A DNA stretch of 22,876 nucleotides from Candidatus Treponema excrementipullorum (GTDB lineage: Bacteria > Spirochaetota > Spirochaetia > Treponematales > Treponemataceae), in contig JAHLFV010000237.1 of NCBI GenBank assembly GCA_018883625.1, forward strand, positions 1 to 22,876, read 5' to 3'. Shown here one piece after another: positions 7,350-15,815 of the stretch (positions are counted from its first letter, which is position 1; every line of letters begins with the position of its first letter). The translations under genes and the position numbers were made by a program. The notes below the pieces were generated by a model. The model worked only from the letters and a program-made list of their open reading frames with translations. It was not told the origin of the DNA and did not search any database.

Positions 7350-7796
7350 CTATTCTGTTAAAATCTTAATTACCTGACTCTTATCTGTTGTATTGAGAAT
7401 TTCTTGTCTCTTTTCGGCACTCTTAAACAACAGACTTACTTCGGCCAAAAACTGAAGGTGTGGTCCTGTTTTGTTCACAGGAGACAATGTCATAATAAAA
7501 ATACGGCAAGGTTCTTGGTCTAATGAATCAAAATCAACTGGATTATCAGAAACTCCGATACAGGCTACAAGGTCAGATACGGTGTCTGTCTTTCCGTGAG
7601 GAATAGCAATACCGTGTTTCATGCCTGTGGACATTTTCTTTTCCCGATCCAGAACACATTCCCTAGCAGCATCCTTATCAGTAACTTTCCCCGCTGAAAT
7701 AAGGATATCCAACATTTCGTCAATGATTTCTTCTTTTGTTGTACCCTGTAAGTGCAAGTTTACAGTTTCAGGTGTTAATACAGTTCTTAAGTTCAT
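7350..7796 (-). CDS. PTS EIIA domain protein, PtsN/fructose type
   Basis: This 148-residue single-domain EIIA accepts a phosphoryl group on a histidine. The active site is GIAIPHGK with His67, followed by the family pattern ACIGVSDNPVDFDSLDQEPCRIFIMTLSP. No EIIB, EIIC or HPr gene is adjacent, so a regulatory PtsN-like role (nitrogen or potassium signalling, as known in other bacteria) is more likely than sugar import; this is inference. It has its own promoter ending six bases before the ATG and a terminator just downstream, so it forms a monocistronic unit. Fructose-specific EIIA is the alternative reading. Confidence 0.88.
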   Translation of the reverse strand: MNLRTVLTPETVNLHLQGTTKEEIIDEMLDILISAGKVTDKDAARECVLDREKKMSTGMKHGIAIPHGKTDTVSDLVACIGVSDNPVDFDSLDQEPCRIFIMTLSPVNKTGPHLQFLAEVSLLFKSAEKRQEILNTTDKSQVIKILTE

Positions 7797-7802
7797 AAAT
7801 TC

Positions 7803-7831
7803 AGTGTAAGAGTTGTTTCAGTAAAAGTCAA
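7803..7831 (-). promoter_or_regulatory. Promoter of the EIIA gene, probably leaderless
   Basis: On the minus strand TTGACT (7831-7826), exactly 17 bases, then TACACT (7808-7803) are followed by GAATTT and the ATG at 7796. This is the best promoter match in the window, and its -10 ends only six bases from the start codon. There is no Shine-Dalgarno sequence. Confidence 0.65.
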
Positions 7832-7850
7832 GAAAAAAAATTAGATTTCC

Positions 7851-7879
7851 TTAAATTTTTCTTAGCTTTTTGGTATACT
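7851..7879 (+). promoter_or_regulatory. Promoter of the unknown-radical SAM operon, probably leaderless
   Basis: TATACT (7874-7879) ends six bases before the ATG at 7886. The -35 at 17 bases is TTAAAT, a weak match. No Shine-Dalgarno sequence is seen. Confidence 0.5.
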
Positions 7880-7885
7880 ATACTT

Positions 7886-8290
7886 ATGACTGATATAGAT
7901 AAATTTCTTGCAGATTGCAAACGTCACATAAAACGATATCGGGAAGAAGCCGGTACCGGCTATGACGGACTGATTGCAAGCGAAAAAATTGCAGAACTAT
8001 TTGCTTCTTGGAGAAAGGATTTAGGGGATGTACCGAAGTCTTTGGCAGAATATTGGGGCACGGAGTATATAGCTTCTTCTTCCGAGTTGCAAGATGAACC
8101 TACCCGGGAACACTTGGACTGGCTTGCCTGCCTTTTGGAATTTTTGGAAGGCGAACATAGTTCTTTTGAGTGTTTTTCAAAAAAGGACTGGGAAACGATA
8201 CGGGATTGTATCAATTATGAAGCAGAGGTCTTGCCGGTAGATATTCTTACCACTCTTATGAGTACTCTTCTGGAAAAGCAGGTTTTGTAA
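7886..8290 (+). CDS. Hypothetical protein, family not recognised
   Basis: The 134-residue protein is acidic and looks soluble and mostly helical, with no signal peptide, membrane segment or metal-binding motif. Trp residues are frequent (FASWRKD, EYWGTEY, LDWLACL, KKDWETI). The start has a -10 TATACT six bases upstream and no ribosome-binding site. Its TAA stop directly abuts the ATG of the following radical SAM gene, so the two are co-transcribed and translationally coupled. This makes a role linked to that enzyme plausible, but nothing in the sequence shows it. Confidence 0.75.
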   Translation: MTDIDKFLADCKRHIKRYREEAGTGYDGLIASEKIAELFASWRKDLGDVPKSLAEYWGTEYIASSSELQDEPTREHLDWLACLLEFLEGEHSSFECFSKKDWETIRDCINYEAEVLPVDILTTLMSTLLEKQVL

Positions 8291-9316
8291 ATGATACAAA
8301 GTGAATACGGACAGTGCCATATATGTCCCAGAAATTGCAGTGCAAATCGTGTAGATGCCCGAGCCGGTTTTTGCAAGGAAAGCTCTGTGATACGGGCTGC
8401 CAGTGCCTGTCTCCATTTTGGAGAAGAGCCTCCTGTTACGGTATTTAACGGTTCCGGTACTATTTTTATTTCGGGATGTAACTTAGGGTGTGCTTTTTGT
8501 CAGAATTACCAGATTTCCCAACAGGGCATGGGCGCAAATCTCAGTACTCAGGATTTTGCAGAAATTTGTTTGGCTCTTCAAAACGCCGAAGCAGAAAATA
8601 TCAATATTGTAACAGGAAGCCATGATATACCGGCTATTGCTCAAGGACTGACGGAGGCTAGACTGAAAGGTTTAACTATTCCAGTCTGTTGGAATTCTTC
8701 TGCCTATGAAAAACCGGAAAAGTTAAAGCTGCTGTCCGGTTTGGTGGATATTTGGCTTCCCGATTATAAAACTATCAACACAGATGTAAGTCGTCGTTTA
8801 TTTAAAGCTCCCGATTACCCTCAATGGGCTCAAGAATCTATTTTGTTTATGATAGAGGAAAGTCCGTTGAAACTGGCAGAAAAAAAACATAGGGTGACGG
8901 GGGAAGTAAAAGAAAAAATGGAATCCGGGGTTATTGTCCGTCATTTGTTTTTGCCCGGCCATATAGATGATACGATACTGACTTTACAGTGGCTTAAAGA
9001 ATATGTTGACGGTAAGGGGTTTATTTCTCTTATGTCCCAGTATACACCGGTACCTTTTAAAGAAGCTCCTGATGAAGCAAAAGCAAGAAAAGAAAAACTC
9101 AGTATTGTTGAAAACAGATTGGTATCTCAGGAAGAATTTGAAAGTTTACAGGATATTTTGGAAGCCTTTGATTTTCAATACGTTTTTTATCAAGAGTTGG
9201 AAGAAGACACAGAGTGGTTGCCTGATTTTAACCGGGTGCAACCTTTTTCTTATGCTTTGGCAAAACCGGTTTGGCACTGGCGGGAAGGTTTTATTTCAGA
9301 GGAACAAAAGGTTTAA
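8291..9316 (+). CDS. PflX-like radical SAM protein (COG1313 type)
   Basis: This 341-residue protein resembles the pyruvate formate-lyase-activating-enzyme homologues called PflX. The N-terminus has extra cysteines in CHICPRNC (Cys9, 12, 16) and GFC (Cys28), typical of this group. The radical SAM cluster motif is CNLGCAFC (Cys63, Cys67, Cys70), which binds a 4Fe-4S cluster that cleaves S-adenosylmethionine. SGSGTIFISG before it and QNYQIS after it match the family. The substrate of this group is not established; a glycyl-radical or peptide-modifying role has only been suggested, and no glycyl radical enzyme lies nearby. It begins at the base after the stop of the preceding gene. No clear terminator follows. 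Confidence 0.85.
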   Translation: MIQSEYGQCHICPRNCSANRVDARAGFCKESSVIRAASACLHFGEEPPVTVFNGSGTIFISGCNLGCAFCQNYQISQQGMGANLSTQDFAEICLALQNAEAENINIVTGSHDIPAIAQGLTEARLKGLTIPVCWNSSAYEKPEKLKLLSGLVDIWLPDYKTINTDVSRRLFKAPDYPQWAQESILFMIEESPLKLAEKKHRVTGEVKEKMESGVIVRHLFLPGHIDDTILTLQWLKEYVDGKGFISLMSQYTPVPFKEAPDEAKARKEKLSIVENRLVSQEEFESLQDILEAFDFQYVFYQELEEDTEWLPDFNRVQPFSYALAKPVWHWREGFISEEQKV

Positions 9317-9329
9317 ATAAAATTATATC

Positions 9330-9351
9330 TTGTGCAGAATTTTCTACACAA
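9330..9351. promoter_or_regulatory. 22-bp dyad, candidate operator of the malQ operon
   Basis: Arms TTGTG-c-AGAA and TTCT-a-CACAA face each other around a central TT, with one mismatched pair out of ten. It lies 16 bases upstream of the malQ -10 and covers the place of the -35, which is otherwise poor. This fits a repressor or activator site for alpha-glucan genes. A weak terminator for the radical SAM gene is the alternative. Confidence 0.5.
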
Positions 9352-9367
9352 TTTCTAAAACCTATGA

Positions 9368-9373
9368 TATACT
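9368..9373 (+). promoter_or_regulatory. -10 box of the malQ operon
   Basis: TATACT ends seven bases before the malQ ATG at 9381. The GAGGAG in between looks like a Shine-Dalgarno sequence but sits one base from the ATG and would lie at or upstream of the transcription start, so it probably does not act as one. Confidence 0.5.
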
Positions 9374-9380
9374 GAGGAGT

Positions 9381-11444
9381 ATGAGCAATGTACTTTCCAG
9401 TATTGTCCCTATGACAGGTGTAGCTATTCCCTTGGGGGCTTTAAAGACCAAGAAAAGTTGTGGTATCGGTGAGTATCCCGATTTAGTACCCTTTGGTTCT
9501 TTTTGTAAAAAAGCAGGATTATCCATTATCCAGCTTTTGCCTGTAAATGATACGGGTACAGAAAGTTCCCCTTACAGTGCACTGTCTGCTTTTGCACTTC
9601 ATCCGATTTACATAAGCATTGAGTCTCTTCCCGATTACAAAAGTGTTCCCGTCGCTGAGAAAAAAAAGGTAAAAATGCTTCATGAAAAACATGACGGAAG
9701 ACAGCGATATAATTACAGAGAGTTGCGGGAAGATAAATTAGCCGTATTACAGTCAATTTTTACCTGTTGTAAAGATGCTTTTGAAGAAGCTCTTGCCAAT
9801 GGATGTTCCGATGTGGCTTGCTGGGTTGAGGAAAACAGGTGGGTCAAAGAGTATGCCGTATTTATGGCATTAAAACGGGAATTCTTGGAAGCATCTTGGA
9901 AGGAGTGGAAGAAAGAATTTCAGAAAATTACCCAAGAGAAGATTTCTCAGCGGTGGAATGACAGTGCATTAAAAGATACCCATAACTTTTATGTATGGAT
10001 GCAGTATAATGCCTTTGTTCAGTTTAAATCCGCTGCAGATGCGGTAAAAGAGAAGGGGATTTTGCTCAAAGGGGATATCCCTATTATGATGAATGAGGAC
10101 TCTGCCGATGCGTGGGCTCATCCTGAATTTTTTGATGAAAAAATGAGAGCCGGTTCTCCTCCAGATGGGTTTAATCCTGCAGGTCAGAATTGGGGATTTC
10201 CCGTATATCGTTGGAAAAATTTGGCTGACACAGATTATTCGTGGTGGAAAAACCGTCTAAAAACTGCTTCTGCTTTTTATCAGGCTTACCGTATAGACCA
10301 TGTGCTGGGCTTTTTCCGTATTTGGGAAACTTCTCAGCGGGAAACAACTGCCATCATGGGGCATACGGAACCGGCAGCGGTTATTACAGCCGCTGAACTG
10401 GAAAAAGCCGGTTTTGATAAAGACAGAATCAGATGGCTCAGTCAACCCCATGTCCCCACACGACTTATTGAAGAAGTGAATAACTACGATTACTTAGGAA
10501 CTCACGGTTTGTTGCAGCAAATCATGGACAGGGTGGGCAACGAAGAGTTGTGGCTTTTTAAGGAAGAAATTAAAGGCGATAAAGATATTTACGAAAAAGA
10601 GTCTTTGCCACCGGCAGTACGTCAACGATTGGCAGAGCTATGGAAAGACCGGACTTTGATAGAAATAAGTAAGGGGAAATTTGTTCCCCTGTGGACTTAT
10701 ACAAATACTACCGCTTGGGCCAGTCTTTCCTGGGAAGAAAAGAATATCTTAGAAAAGCTGTTTGAAGAAAAAAACAAAAAGCAAGAAGTGCTGTGGGAAA
10801 AACAGGCCCGCACTTTACTGGGAGAACTGACTTCCGCCACAGATATGATTGCCTGTGCAGAAGATTTGGGAGCAAATCCTGCCTGCGTTCCGGTAGTATT
10901 GAAAGATTTGTCTATTTTGCGTCTCTGTGTTGTTCGTTGGTACCGTCACTGGGGCTTGGAGGGACAACCCTTTGTGGATTTTAAGAAGTATCCTACACTG
11001 AGCGTTGTTACTTCTTCTGTACACGATTCTTCTACCCTTAGATTGTGGTGGCTTACGGAAAGTGATGCAGCAGATTTTTATCGGGACTTTCCGCCGGAGG
11101 TAGAAGTTACTAATCCGCCGGAAACCTTTGGGGATGCCGGAGCTGAGGATACAATCAAGGAGAAGATGTATACTCCCGATACAGCCCGTTACCTTTTATC
11201 AAAAATTGCCACCGGAGCCGGAGTTTTCTGCATACATCCGTTGCAGGACTTTTTGGGACTATCCTCAGTGTATTACAGGGAAGATCCTCAAGAGGAGCGT
11301 ATCAATATTCCCGGTAGCGTAAATGAGTTTAACTGGACGTACAGAATTCCCTGTTTTGTGGAAGACTTGGTTCAGGACAAAGAGCTACAAAACGAAATAA
11401 AAAATATAGCAAAAATACATAAGAAAAGTTGTACAGTACGGTAA
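9381..11444 (+). CDS. malQ: 4-alpha-glucanotransferase (amylomaltase)
   Basis: GH77 enzyme that transfers alpha-1,4-glucan segments between maltodextrins in the cytoplasm, releasing glucose. The 687 residues match E. coli MalQ in length. Motifs in order are the N-terminal SCGIGEYPDL, LLPVNDTG and SSPYSALSAFALHP; YRIDHVLGFFRIWE with nucleophile Asp306; ACAEDLG with acid/base Glu494; and SVHDSSTLRLWW with Asp549. A TTG at 9330 would add 17 residues, but it lies in the dyad and promoter region and its residues do not look like the family, so the ATG at 9381 is chosen. The next gene follows after 25 bases and encodes a GH13 protein, so the two form an alpha-glucan utilisation or glycogen turnover operon. 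Confidence 0.95.
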   Translation: MSNVLSSIVPMTGVAIPLGALKTKKSCGIGEYPDLVPFGSFCKKAGLSIIQLLPVNDTGTESSPYSALSAFALHPIYISIESLPDYKSVPVAEKKKVKMLHEKHDGRQRYNYRELREDKLAVLQSIFTCCKDAFEEALANGCSDVACWVEENRWVKEYAVFMALKREFLEASWKEWKKEFQKITQEKISQRWNDSALKDTHNFYVWMQYNAFVQFKSAADAVKEKGILLKGDIPIMMNEDSADAWAHPEFFDEKMRAGSPPDGFNPAGQNWGFPVYRWKNLADTDYSWWKNRLKTASAFYQAYRIDHVLGFFRIWETSQRETTAIMGHTEPAAVITAAELEKAGFDKDRIRWLSQPHVPTRLIEEVNNYDYLGTHGLLQQIMDRVGNEELWLFKEEIKGDKDIYEKESLPPAVRQRLAELWKDRTLIEISKGKFVPLWTYTNTTAWASLSWEEKNILEKLFEEKNKKQEVLWEKQARTLLGELTSATDMIACAEDLGANPACVPVVLKDLSILRLCVVRWYRHWGLEGQPFVDFKKYPTLSVVTSSVHDSSTLRLWWLTESDAADFYRDFPPEVEVTNPPETFGDAGAEDTIKEKMYTPDTARYLLSKIATGAGVFCIHPLQDFLGLSSVYYREDPQEERINIPGSVNEFNWTYRIPCFVEDLVQDKELQNEIKNIAKIHKKSCTVR

Positions 11445-11469
11445 CAAAGGGTATGGAGGACAAAGTTTT

Positions 11470-14400
11470 ATGATAACAGTACTTGATTGGAATAAAATCA
11501 GTGTGGACAAAAATCTTTCTCTAAACGAATTTCACGTTTCCAGAGAGATTCGTGAAAAATGTGATTTTGATAAGGGACTGTTTGCTTCATCAGGAAATAT
11601 TATATTAGCCAATTTTAAAAACGTTAGGCTTTTTGCAAAAAAAATAAATGACTTGATTGCTCGGGAAGAAAAGGATTCCGTGGCAGCCGGTAAGAAAATG
11701 ATAAAAGCCGGGCAATTAAATGCCATGGGACTTATCGACGAAATTTTCCACTATGTGTGCGGTCTGTATCGCAGAGACAATAAAGTGTCTGTCTTTGAAG
11801 AATTGCTGGGAGAGTTGGATACGGCTTACGGCAAAGAAGCTGTAAACGAGATACTGCAAGTTTTTAACGAAACTTTTCCTCCTGTGGCAGTTTTTAAGGG
11901 AGAGATTTCGGTAAAGGAGTATTTGGCCGGGGAAGGATTGGATGCTATTACCGGTGCTATACGCTCCAATCGGGTCAGTACTTTGGAAGAACTTATATTG
12001 TTGCGTTTAGCTAACGAAAATCCTGCTTTTAAACCCTTCTATCTGTTATTTAACGATGATAAGCTGAAAAAATTAAGTCTTTATGAACCGGGCTGGGACA
12101 AAATCAAAGGTTTTTTCAAAAATCAGCCTGTTTTTGGTCCCAACAATGTAGATTTGATTACCATGTTAAAGGAACCGGTTGTATTTAGTCCTGACAGTCT
12201 GAAAGGTCAGTTAGATTATATCAGAACGTACTGGTCAGAACTTTTAGGGGAGTGGTTGACCCGTTTGTTAGCCGGTATGGATATGATCAGCGAAGAAGAA
12301 AAAGCTGCTTGGGCTCCCTTAACCGGTGCCGGCAGTAACGGTATTGACATGGCTCCTTATAACTATGATTCCTTGTTGCAAGAATACGAGCGTTTTAGTC
12401 CCGATAAGGAATGGATGCCTAAGGTTATCCTTATGGCAAAAACCGTTTTGGTATGGTTGGATCAGCTTTCTAAAAAATACAAAAGAGAAATTACCCGTTT
12501 GGATCAAATTCCCGACGAAGAGCTTGACTTGTTGGCTCATCGAGGTTTTACCGGTTTGTGGCTTATCGGTTTGTGGGAACGTTCCCATGCAAGTAAACGG
12601 ATCAAGCAAATTTGCGGAAATCCGGAAGCCGCTGCCAGTGCTTACAGCTTATATGATTACGATATTGCTCAGGGCTTAGGCGGTTGGGATGCTTTGGACA
12701 ATTTGCGGCGTCGTTTGTGGCAGCGAGGAATTCGCTTGGCTTCCGATATGGTACCGAATCATACCGGTATGGATTCCCGTTGGATCAATGAAAAACCGGA
12801 TATGTTTGTCCAAACGAGAGATTGTCCTTTCCCCACCTATACCTTTAACGGTGAAAACCTGTCTCTCAATGACAGAGTAGGTGTCTACTTGGAAGATCAC
12901 TATTATTCAAAAAACGACTGTGCTGTTGTGTTTAAACGAGTGGATCATTACACCGGGGATGTTCGGTATATTTATCACGGTAATGACGGAACGGGAATGC
13001 CGTGGAATGATACGGCTCAGATTGATTTCTTAAATCCTGAAGCTCGGGAAGCTGTTATTCAGGAGATTTTGCATGTCGCCCGGAATTTCCCCATTATCCG
13101 GTTTGATGCAGCCATGGTATTGGCTAAAAAACATATTCGTCGTCTGTGGTATCCGGAACCGGGACAGGGTGGAGATATTGCCAGCCGTGCAGAACATGCC
13201 ATCAGTCGGGATGAATTTGAAGCTAAAATCCCCAATGAGTTCTGGCGGGAAGTTGTTGACCGTGTGGCAACAGAGGTTCCCGATACTTTGCTTTTGGCAG
13301 AAGCTTTCTGGATGATGGAAGGTTACTTCGTCCGTACTTTGGGTATGCACCGGGTATATAACAGTGCTTTCATGAACATGTTAAAGCGGGAAGATAACTT
13401 TAAATACCGTCAGACTATTAAAAATACTATTGAATTCGATCCTCAGATACTCAAACGATATGTTAACTTTATGAACAACCCGGATGAAGAAACTGCTGTG
13501 GCTCAGTTCGGAAAGGAAGACAAGTACTTTGGTGTTTGTACCTTAATGGTTACCATGCCCGGTTTACCTATGTTCGGTCATGGGCAGATTGAAGGTTTTA
13601 CGGAAAAATACGGTATGGAATTTACCAAGGCATACTGGAATGAAACTCCTGATGAAAACCTCATTGCCCGCCACGAACGGGATATTTTCCCGCTGATGAA
13701 AAAACGTTATCTTTTTGCTGAAATCGAAAACTTCCTGTTCTACGATGTATGGGATAACGGTGTGGTAAATGAGAACGTGTTTGCTTATTCAAACCGGTGC
13801 GGTTCAGAACGAGCAGTTGTCTTCTATAATAACGTCTATCAGCAAGCTAGCGGATGGATTAAACAGTCTTGTGCCTATGCGGTAAAAACCGGTAGCGGAG
13901 AAAAAGATATCCGTATGGAAACAAAAACTATCGGAGAAGCTTTAGGACTCACTCCCAATGAGAAAAATTTCTGTATTTTCCGGGAACAAAGAAGCGGTCT
14001 ATGGTATATTCGCTCTGCCAAAGATATTTGCGACAACGGATTGTATTTGCGGCTTAACGGTTTTGAATCTCAGGTAATGATGGATATTTATCAGGTGGCA
14101 GATGACGAAACAGGTAAATACAGATGTTTGATGGAAACATTAGATGGTCGCGGTGTTTCCGATATCGATACTGCTTTGAGGGAGATTTTCTTAAAAGAGT
14201 TGTATAAAGCCTTTGCCGATGTTATTACCAAGGATTTTGTTTCCGATATGGCACTGCTATGCAAAACTCCCGTACAGTTGCAGTCTTCTCAAATGGAAAA
14301 GCCTGCTGTTGCTCAGGTATTGGAAAGAGTGAAACCTGCAATAATGACTTGGATCGATATTGCCCGACAGTTTATTGACGGTAATTACGGGGCAAAGACT

Positions 14401-15240
14401 GTGGTAGACTTAGATAAGTGTGGTAAACTTGAATCTCCTAAAAAAGTGTGGGAGCAATTCGAGAAATCCTTTACTGCCATGTTTGCACTTTTTGAAAAAG
14501 GCCAAACCGGTGAAAACACCTACGCTACATCTGTATTTGAAGGTATAGTAGAGCGTCCTCGCTGTGGGGAGATCTTGGGTAGTTTCTCTGTGCTGTATAC
14601 CTTACGTCTTATTTTGGGTAGCAAGGCAACTGCAAAGAATACCGCCGATTTGATTTCTCTGTGGGGGCTTGACCGAAAACTCCGGGACATTTTGTTGGGC
14701 GAAGGCATTTCTGTTGCCACATCTTATATTCCTTTGCGAAGTATTCTTTGTGTTCTTCCTTTTATTGACGTATTGGAAAACATGAAAACCGCAAAGAAAA
14801 CAGAAAAAGATGAAGAAGAAAAGATTTCTCCCAAAGTTGTAAAAGAATATGCTGCTCTTTTAATGCATAGTATTGTTACATCTTCCGATGCAGCCTTAAT
14901 TGCCGGTGTCAATGTCTTTGATAATATTGTATGGTTTAATGACGAAAAAATGGCTGATGCCATGTGGTTCGGAACTGTTGTTCCTGCAGTTATTGGTAGT
15001 CTTGAAGACAAATATGCTCTGTTAGAAGCTATGTACAAAGTGCTCATGGATGCAAAGAAAAAAGCTGAGTACAAGGTGGATAACCTTACAACGCTGTTGC
15101 CACTTCCGACTCCTAAAGTAAAGGCTAAGGCCACCGGTGAAAAAGTTAAAGGTAAAGCTGGTGATAAGTCCGAGAAATCTTCATCTGCTAAGACAAAAAC
15201 TGTAAAAAGTTCCAAGAAAAAGGATGACTTGAAGAAGTAA
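11470..15240 (+). CDS. Giant GH13 alpha-amylase-family protein with Lys-rich tail
   Basis: This 1256-residue protein carries a GH13 barrel in its middle. Region I is DMVPNH (426-431), region II is IRFDAAM with Arg544 and nucleophile Asp546, region III is LLAEAFW with acid/base Glu611, and region IV is NFMNNPDEETA with Asp672. In region IV the usual His before Asp is Pro671, a pattern reminiscent of GlgE-type GH13_3 enzymes (NTPD). About 350 residues precede the barrel and several hundred mostly helical residues follow it. The last 40 residues are Lys/Ala/Ser-rich, like a histone H1 tail. No signal peptide is seen, so it should be cytoplasmic. It has a GGAGG site ten bases before the ATG and is the second gene after malQ. 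Exact reaction unknown: hydrolase, transglycosylase or maltosyltransferase are all possible. Confidence 0.85.
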   Translation: MITVLDWNKISVDKNLSLNEFHVSREIREKCDFDKGLFASSGNIILANFKNVRLFAKKINDLIAREEKDSVAAGKKMIKAGQLNAMGLIDEIFHYVCGLYRRDNKVSVFEELLGELDTAYGKEAVNEILQVFNETFPPVAVFKGEISVKEYLAGEGLDAITGAIRSNRVSTLEELILLRLANENPAFKPFYLLFNDDKLKKLSLYEPGWDKIKGFFKNQPVFGPNNVDLITMLKEPVVFSPDSLKGQLDYIRTYWSELLGEWLTRLLAGMDMISEEEKAAWAPLTGAGSNGIDMAPYNYDSLLQEYERFSPDKEWMPKVILMAKTVLVWLDQLSKKYKREITRLDQIPDEELDLLAHRGFTGLWLIGLWERSHASKRIKQICGNPEAAASAYSLYDYDIAQGLGGWDALDNLRRRLWQRGIRLASDMVPNHTGMDSRWINEKPDMFVQTRDCPFPTYTFNGENLSLNDRVGVYLEDHYYSKNDCAVVFKRVDHYTGDVRYIYHGNDGTGMPWNDTAQIDFLNPEAREAVIQEILHVARNFPIIRFDAAMVLAKKHIRRLWYPEPGQGGDIASRAEHAISRDEFEAKIPNEFWREVVDRVATEVPDTLLLAEAFWMMEGYFVRTLGMHRVYNSAFMNMLKREDNFKYRQTIKNTIEFDPQILKRYVNFMNNPDEETAVAQFGKEDKYFGVCTLMVTMPGLPMFGHGQIEGFTEKYGMEFTKAYWNETPDENLIARHERDIFPLMKKRYLFAEIENFLFYDVWDNGVVNENVFAYSNRCGSERAVVFYNNVYQQASGWIKQSCAYAVKTGSGEKDIRMETKTIGEALGLTPNEKNFCIFREQRSGLWYIRSAKDICDNGLYLRLNGFESQVMMDIYQVADDETGKYRCLMETLDGRGVSDIDTALREIFLKELYKAFADVITKDFVSDMALLCKTPVQLQSSQMEKPAVAQVLERVKPAIMTWIDIARQFIDGNYGAKTVVDLDKCGKLESPKKVWEQFEKSFTAMFALFEKGQTGENTYATSVFEGIVERPRCGEILGSFSVLYTLRLILGSKATAKNTADLISLWGLDRKLRDILLGEGISVATSYIPLRSILCVLPFIDVLENMKTAKKTEKDEEEKISPKVVKEYAALLMHSIVTSSDAALIAGVNVFDNIVWFNDEKMADAMWFGTVVPAVIGSLEDKYALLEAMYKVLMDAKKKAEYKVDNLTTLLPLPTPKVKAKATGEKVKGKAGDKSEKSSSAKTKTVKSSKKKDDLKK

Positions 15241-15265
15241 AAATCAAATAGGTGTTTAGTAAGGC

Positions 15266-15302
15266 ACTCCCTTTGAATGAAAATTCAAAGGGAGTCTTTT
15301 TT
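15266..15302 (+). terminator. Strong intrinsic terminator of the malQ-GH13 operon
   Basis: A perfect 13-bp stem (ACTCCCTTTGAAT with ATTCAAAGGGAGT) is closed by a GAAA tetraloop and followed by C and six T residues. The T-run overlaps the stop codon of the convergent hemerythrin gene. Confidence 0.95.
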
Positions 15303-15706
15303 ATTTAGTATTAATATATAAAGCCATTTTTTTATCTGATTTTAAAATGTGATTGAGAATCCAGTCCAACAGAAAAGAACATAGTTGTAGTCCCTGGGTA
15401 CTATCACCTGCAAGAATCAGTTTTGTGCTGGTAGAAAGTTTGTTGATAAAATCTTGATGAAGAGATTTGTGGGTATCCAATTCGGGATAATCATAGTGCT
15501 GCGTAACGTTCTCTTCTTCCGAAAAATGGTAATGAGTATAATCAGACAGTTTTTTTTAAGGTTTTTCCGATTAAAACCCGATAGTTCTGACTTCCGTCTG
15601 TAGAAAGTGCATACAACTCATTAAAAATCTGTAATAACTTTTTGTGTTGCAAGTCAATTTCATCAATTCCGATATTGAAATTATCTTGCCACTGAATTTT
15701 TGACAT
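15301..15706 (-). pseudogene. Bacteriohemerythrin, frameshifted in an A8 run
   Basis: On the minus strand an ATG at 15706, with GGGAGG three bases upstream, opens a frame that reads IQWQDNFNIGIDEIDLQHKK and stops after 54 residues. Removing one A from the A8 run (complement of 15550-15557) restores a 134-residue bacteriohemerythrin ending at TAA 15303-15301. All diiron ligands are then present: the His of DLQHKK, HxxxE in YHFSEEE, HxxxH in HKSLHQDF, and HxxxxD in NHILKSD. Such proteins bind oxygen or nitric oxide in the cytoplasm. The intact downstream half argues for a very recent mutation, a sequencing error in the homopolymer, or phase variation. It accounts for most of the gap between the GH13 gene and polA. 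A possible -10 (TATAGT) lies about 30 bases upstream. Confidence 0.85.
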
Positions 15707-15779
15707 ACGCCTCCCTGTAGCAAAGATTATCTCACTATAAAATAACTTGATTAAAAGAAAATAGCAAGAAGTGTAAATC

Positions 15780-15808
15780 TTGATTTTAATACGGTTTTAC
15801 CGTAATCT
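15780..15808 (+). promoter_or_regulatory. Promoter of polA, probably leaderless
   Basis: TTGATT (15780-15785), 17 bases, then TAATCT (15803-15808) ends seven bases before the ATG at 15816. The -10 is a modest match. No Shine-Dalgarno sequence is present. The TTG at 15780, a possible upstream start codon, is the -35 itself. Confidence 0.4.
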
Positions 15809-15815
15809 AAAAACC

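Noticed and set aside
9374..9380. GAGGAG as a ribosome-binding site for malQ
   Set aside because: It is one base from the ATG and directly follows the -10 box, so it would mostly not be in the mRNA.
14724..15215. Open frame of 163 codons antisense to the GH13 gene
   Set aside because: It mirrors the Lys-rich tail and upstream codons as Ser/Phe/Leu-rich sequence and has no recognisable domain.
15780..15815. TTG start giving 12 extra residues on PolA
   Set aside because: The TTG is the -35 of the likely promoter and the extra residues do not match PolA N-termini, which begin just before the YIIDSYGLIYRAYYAF region.
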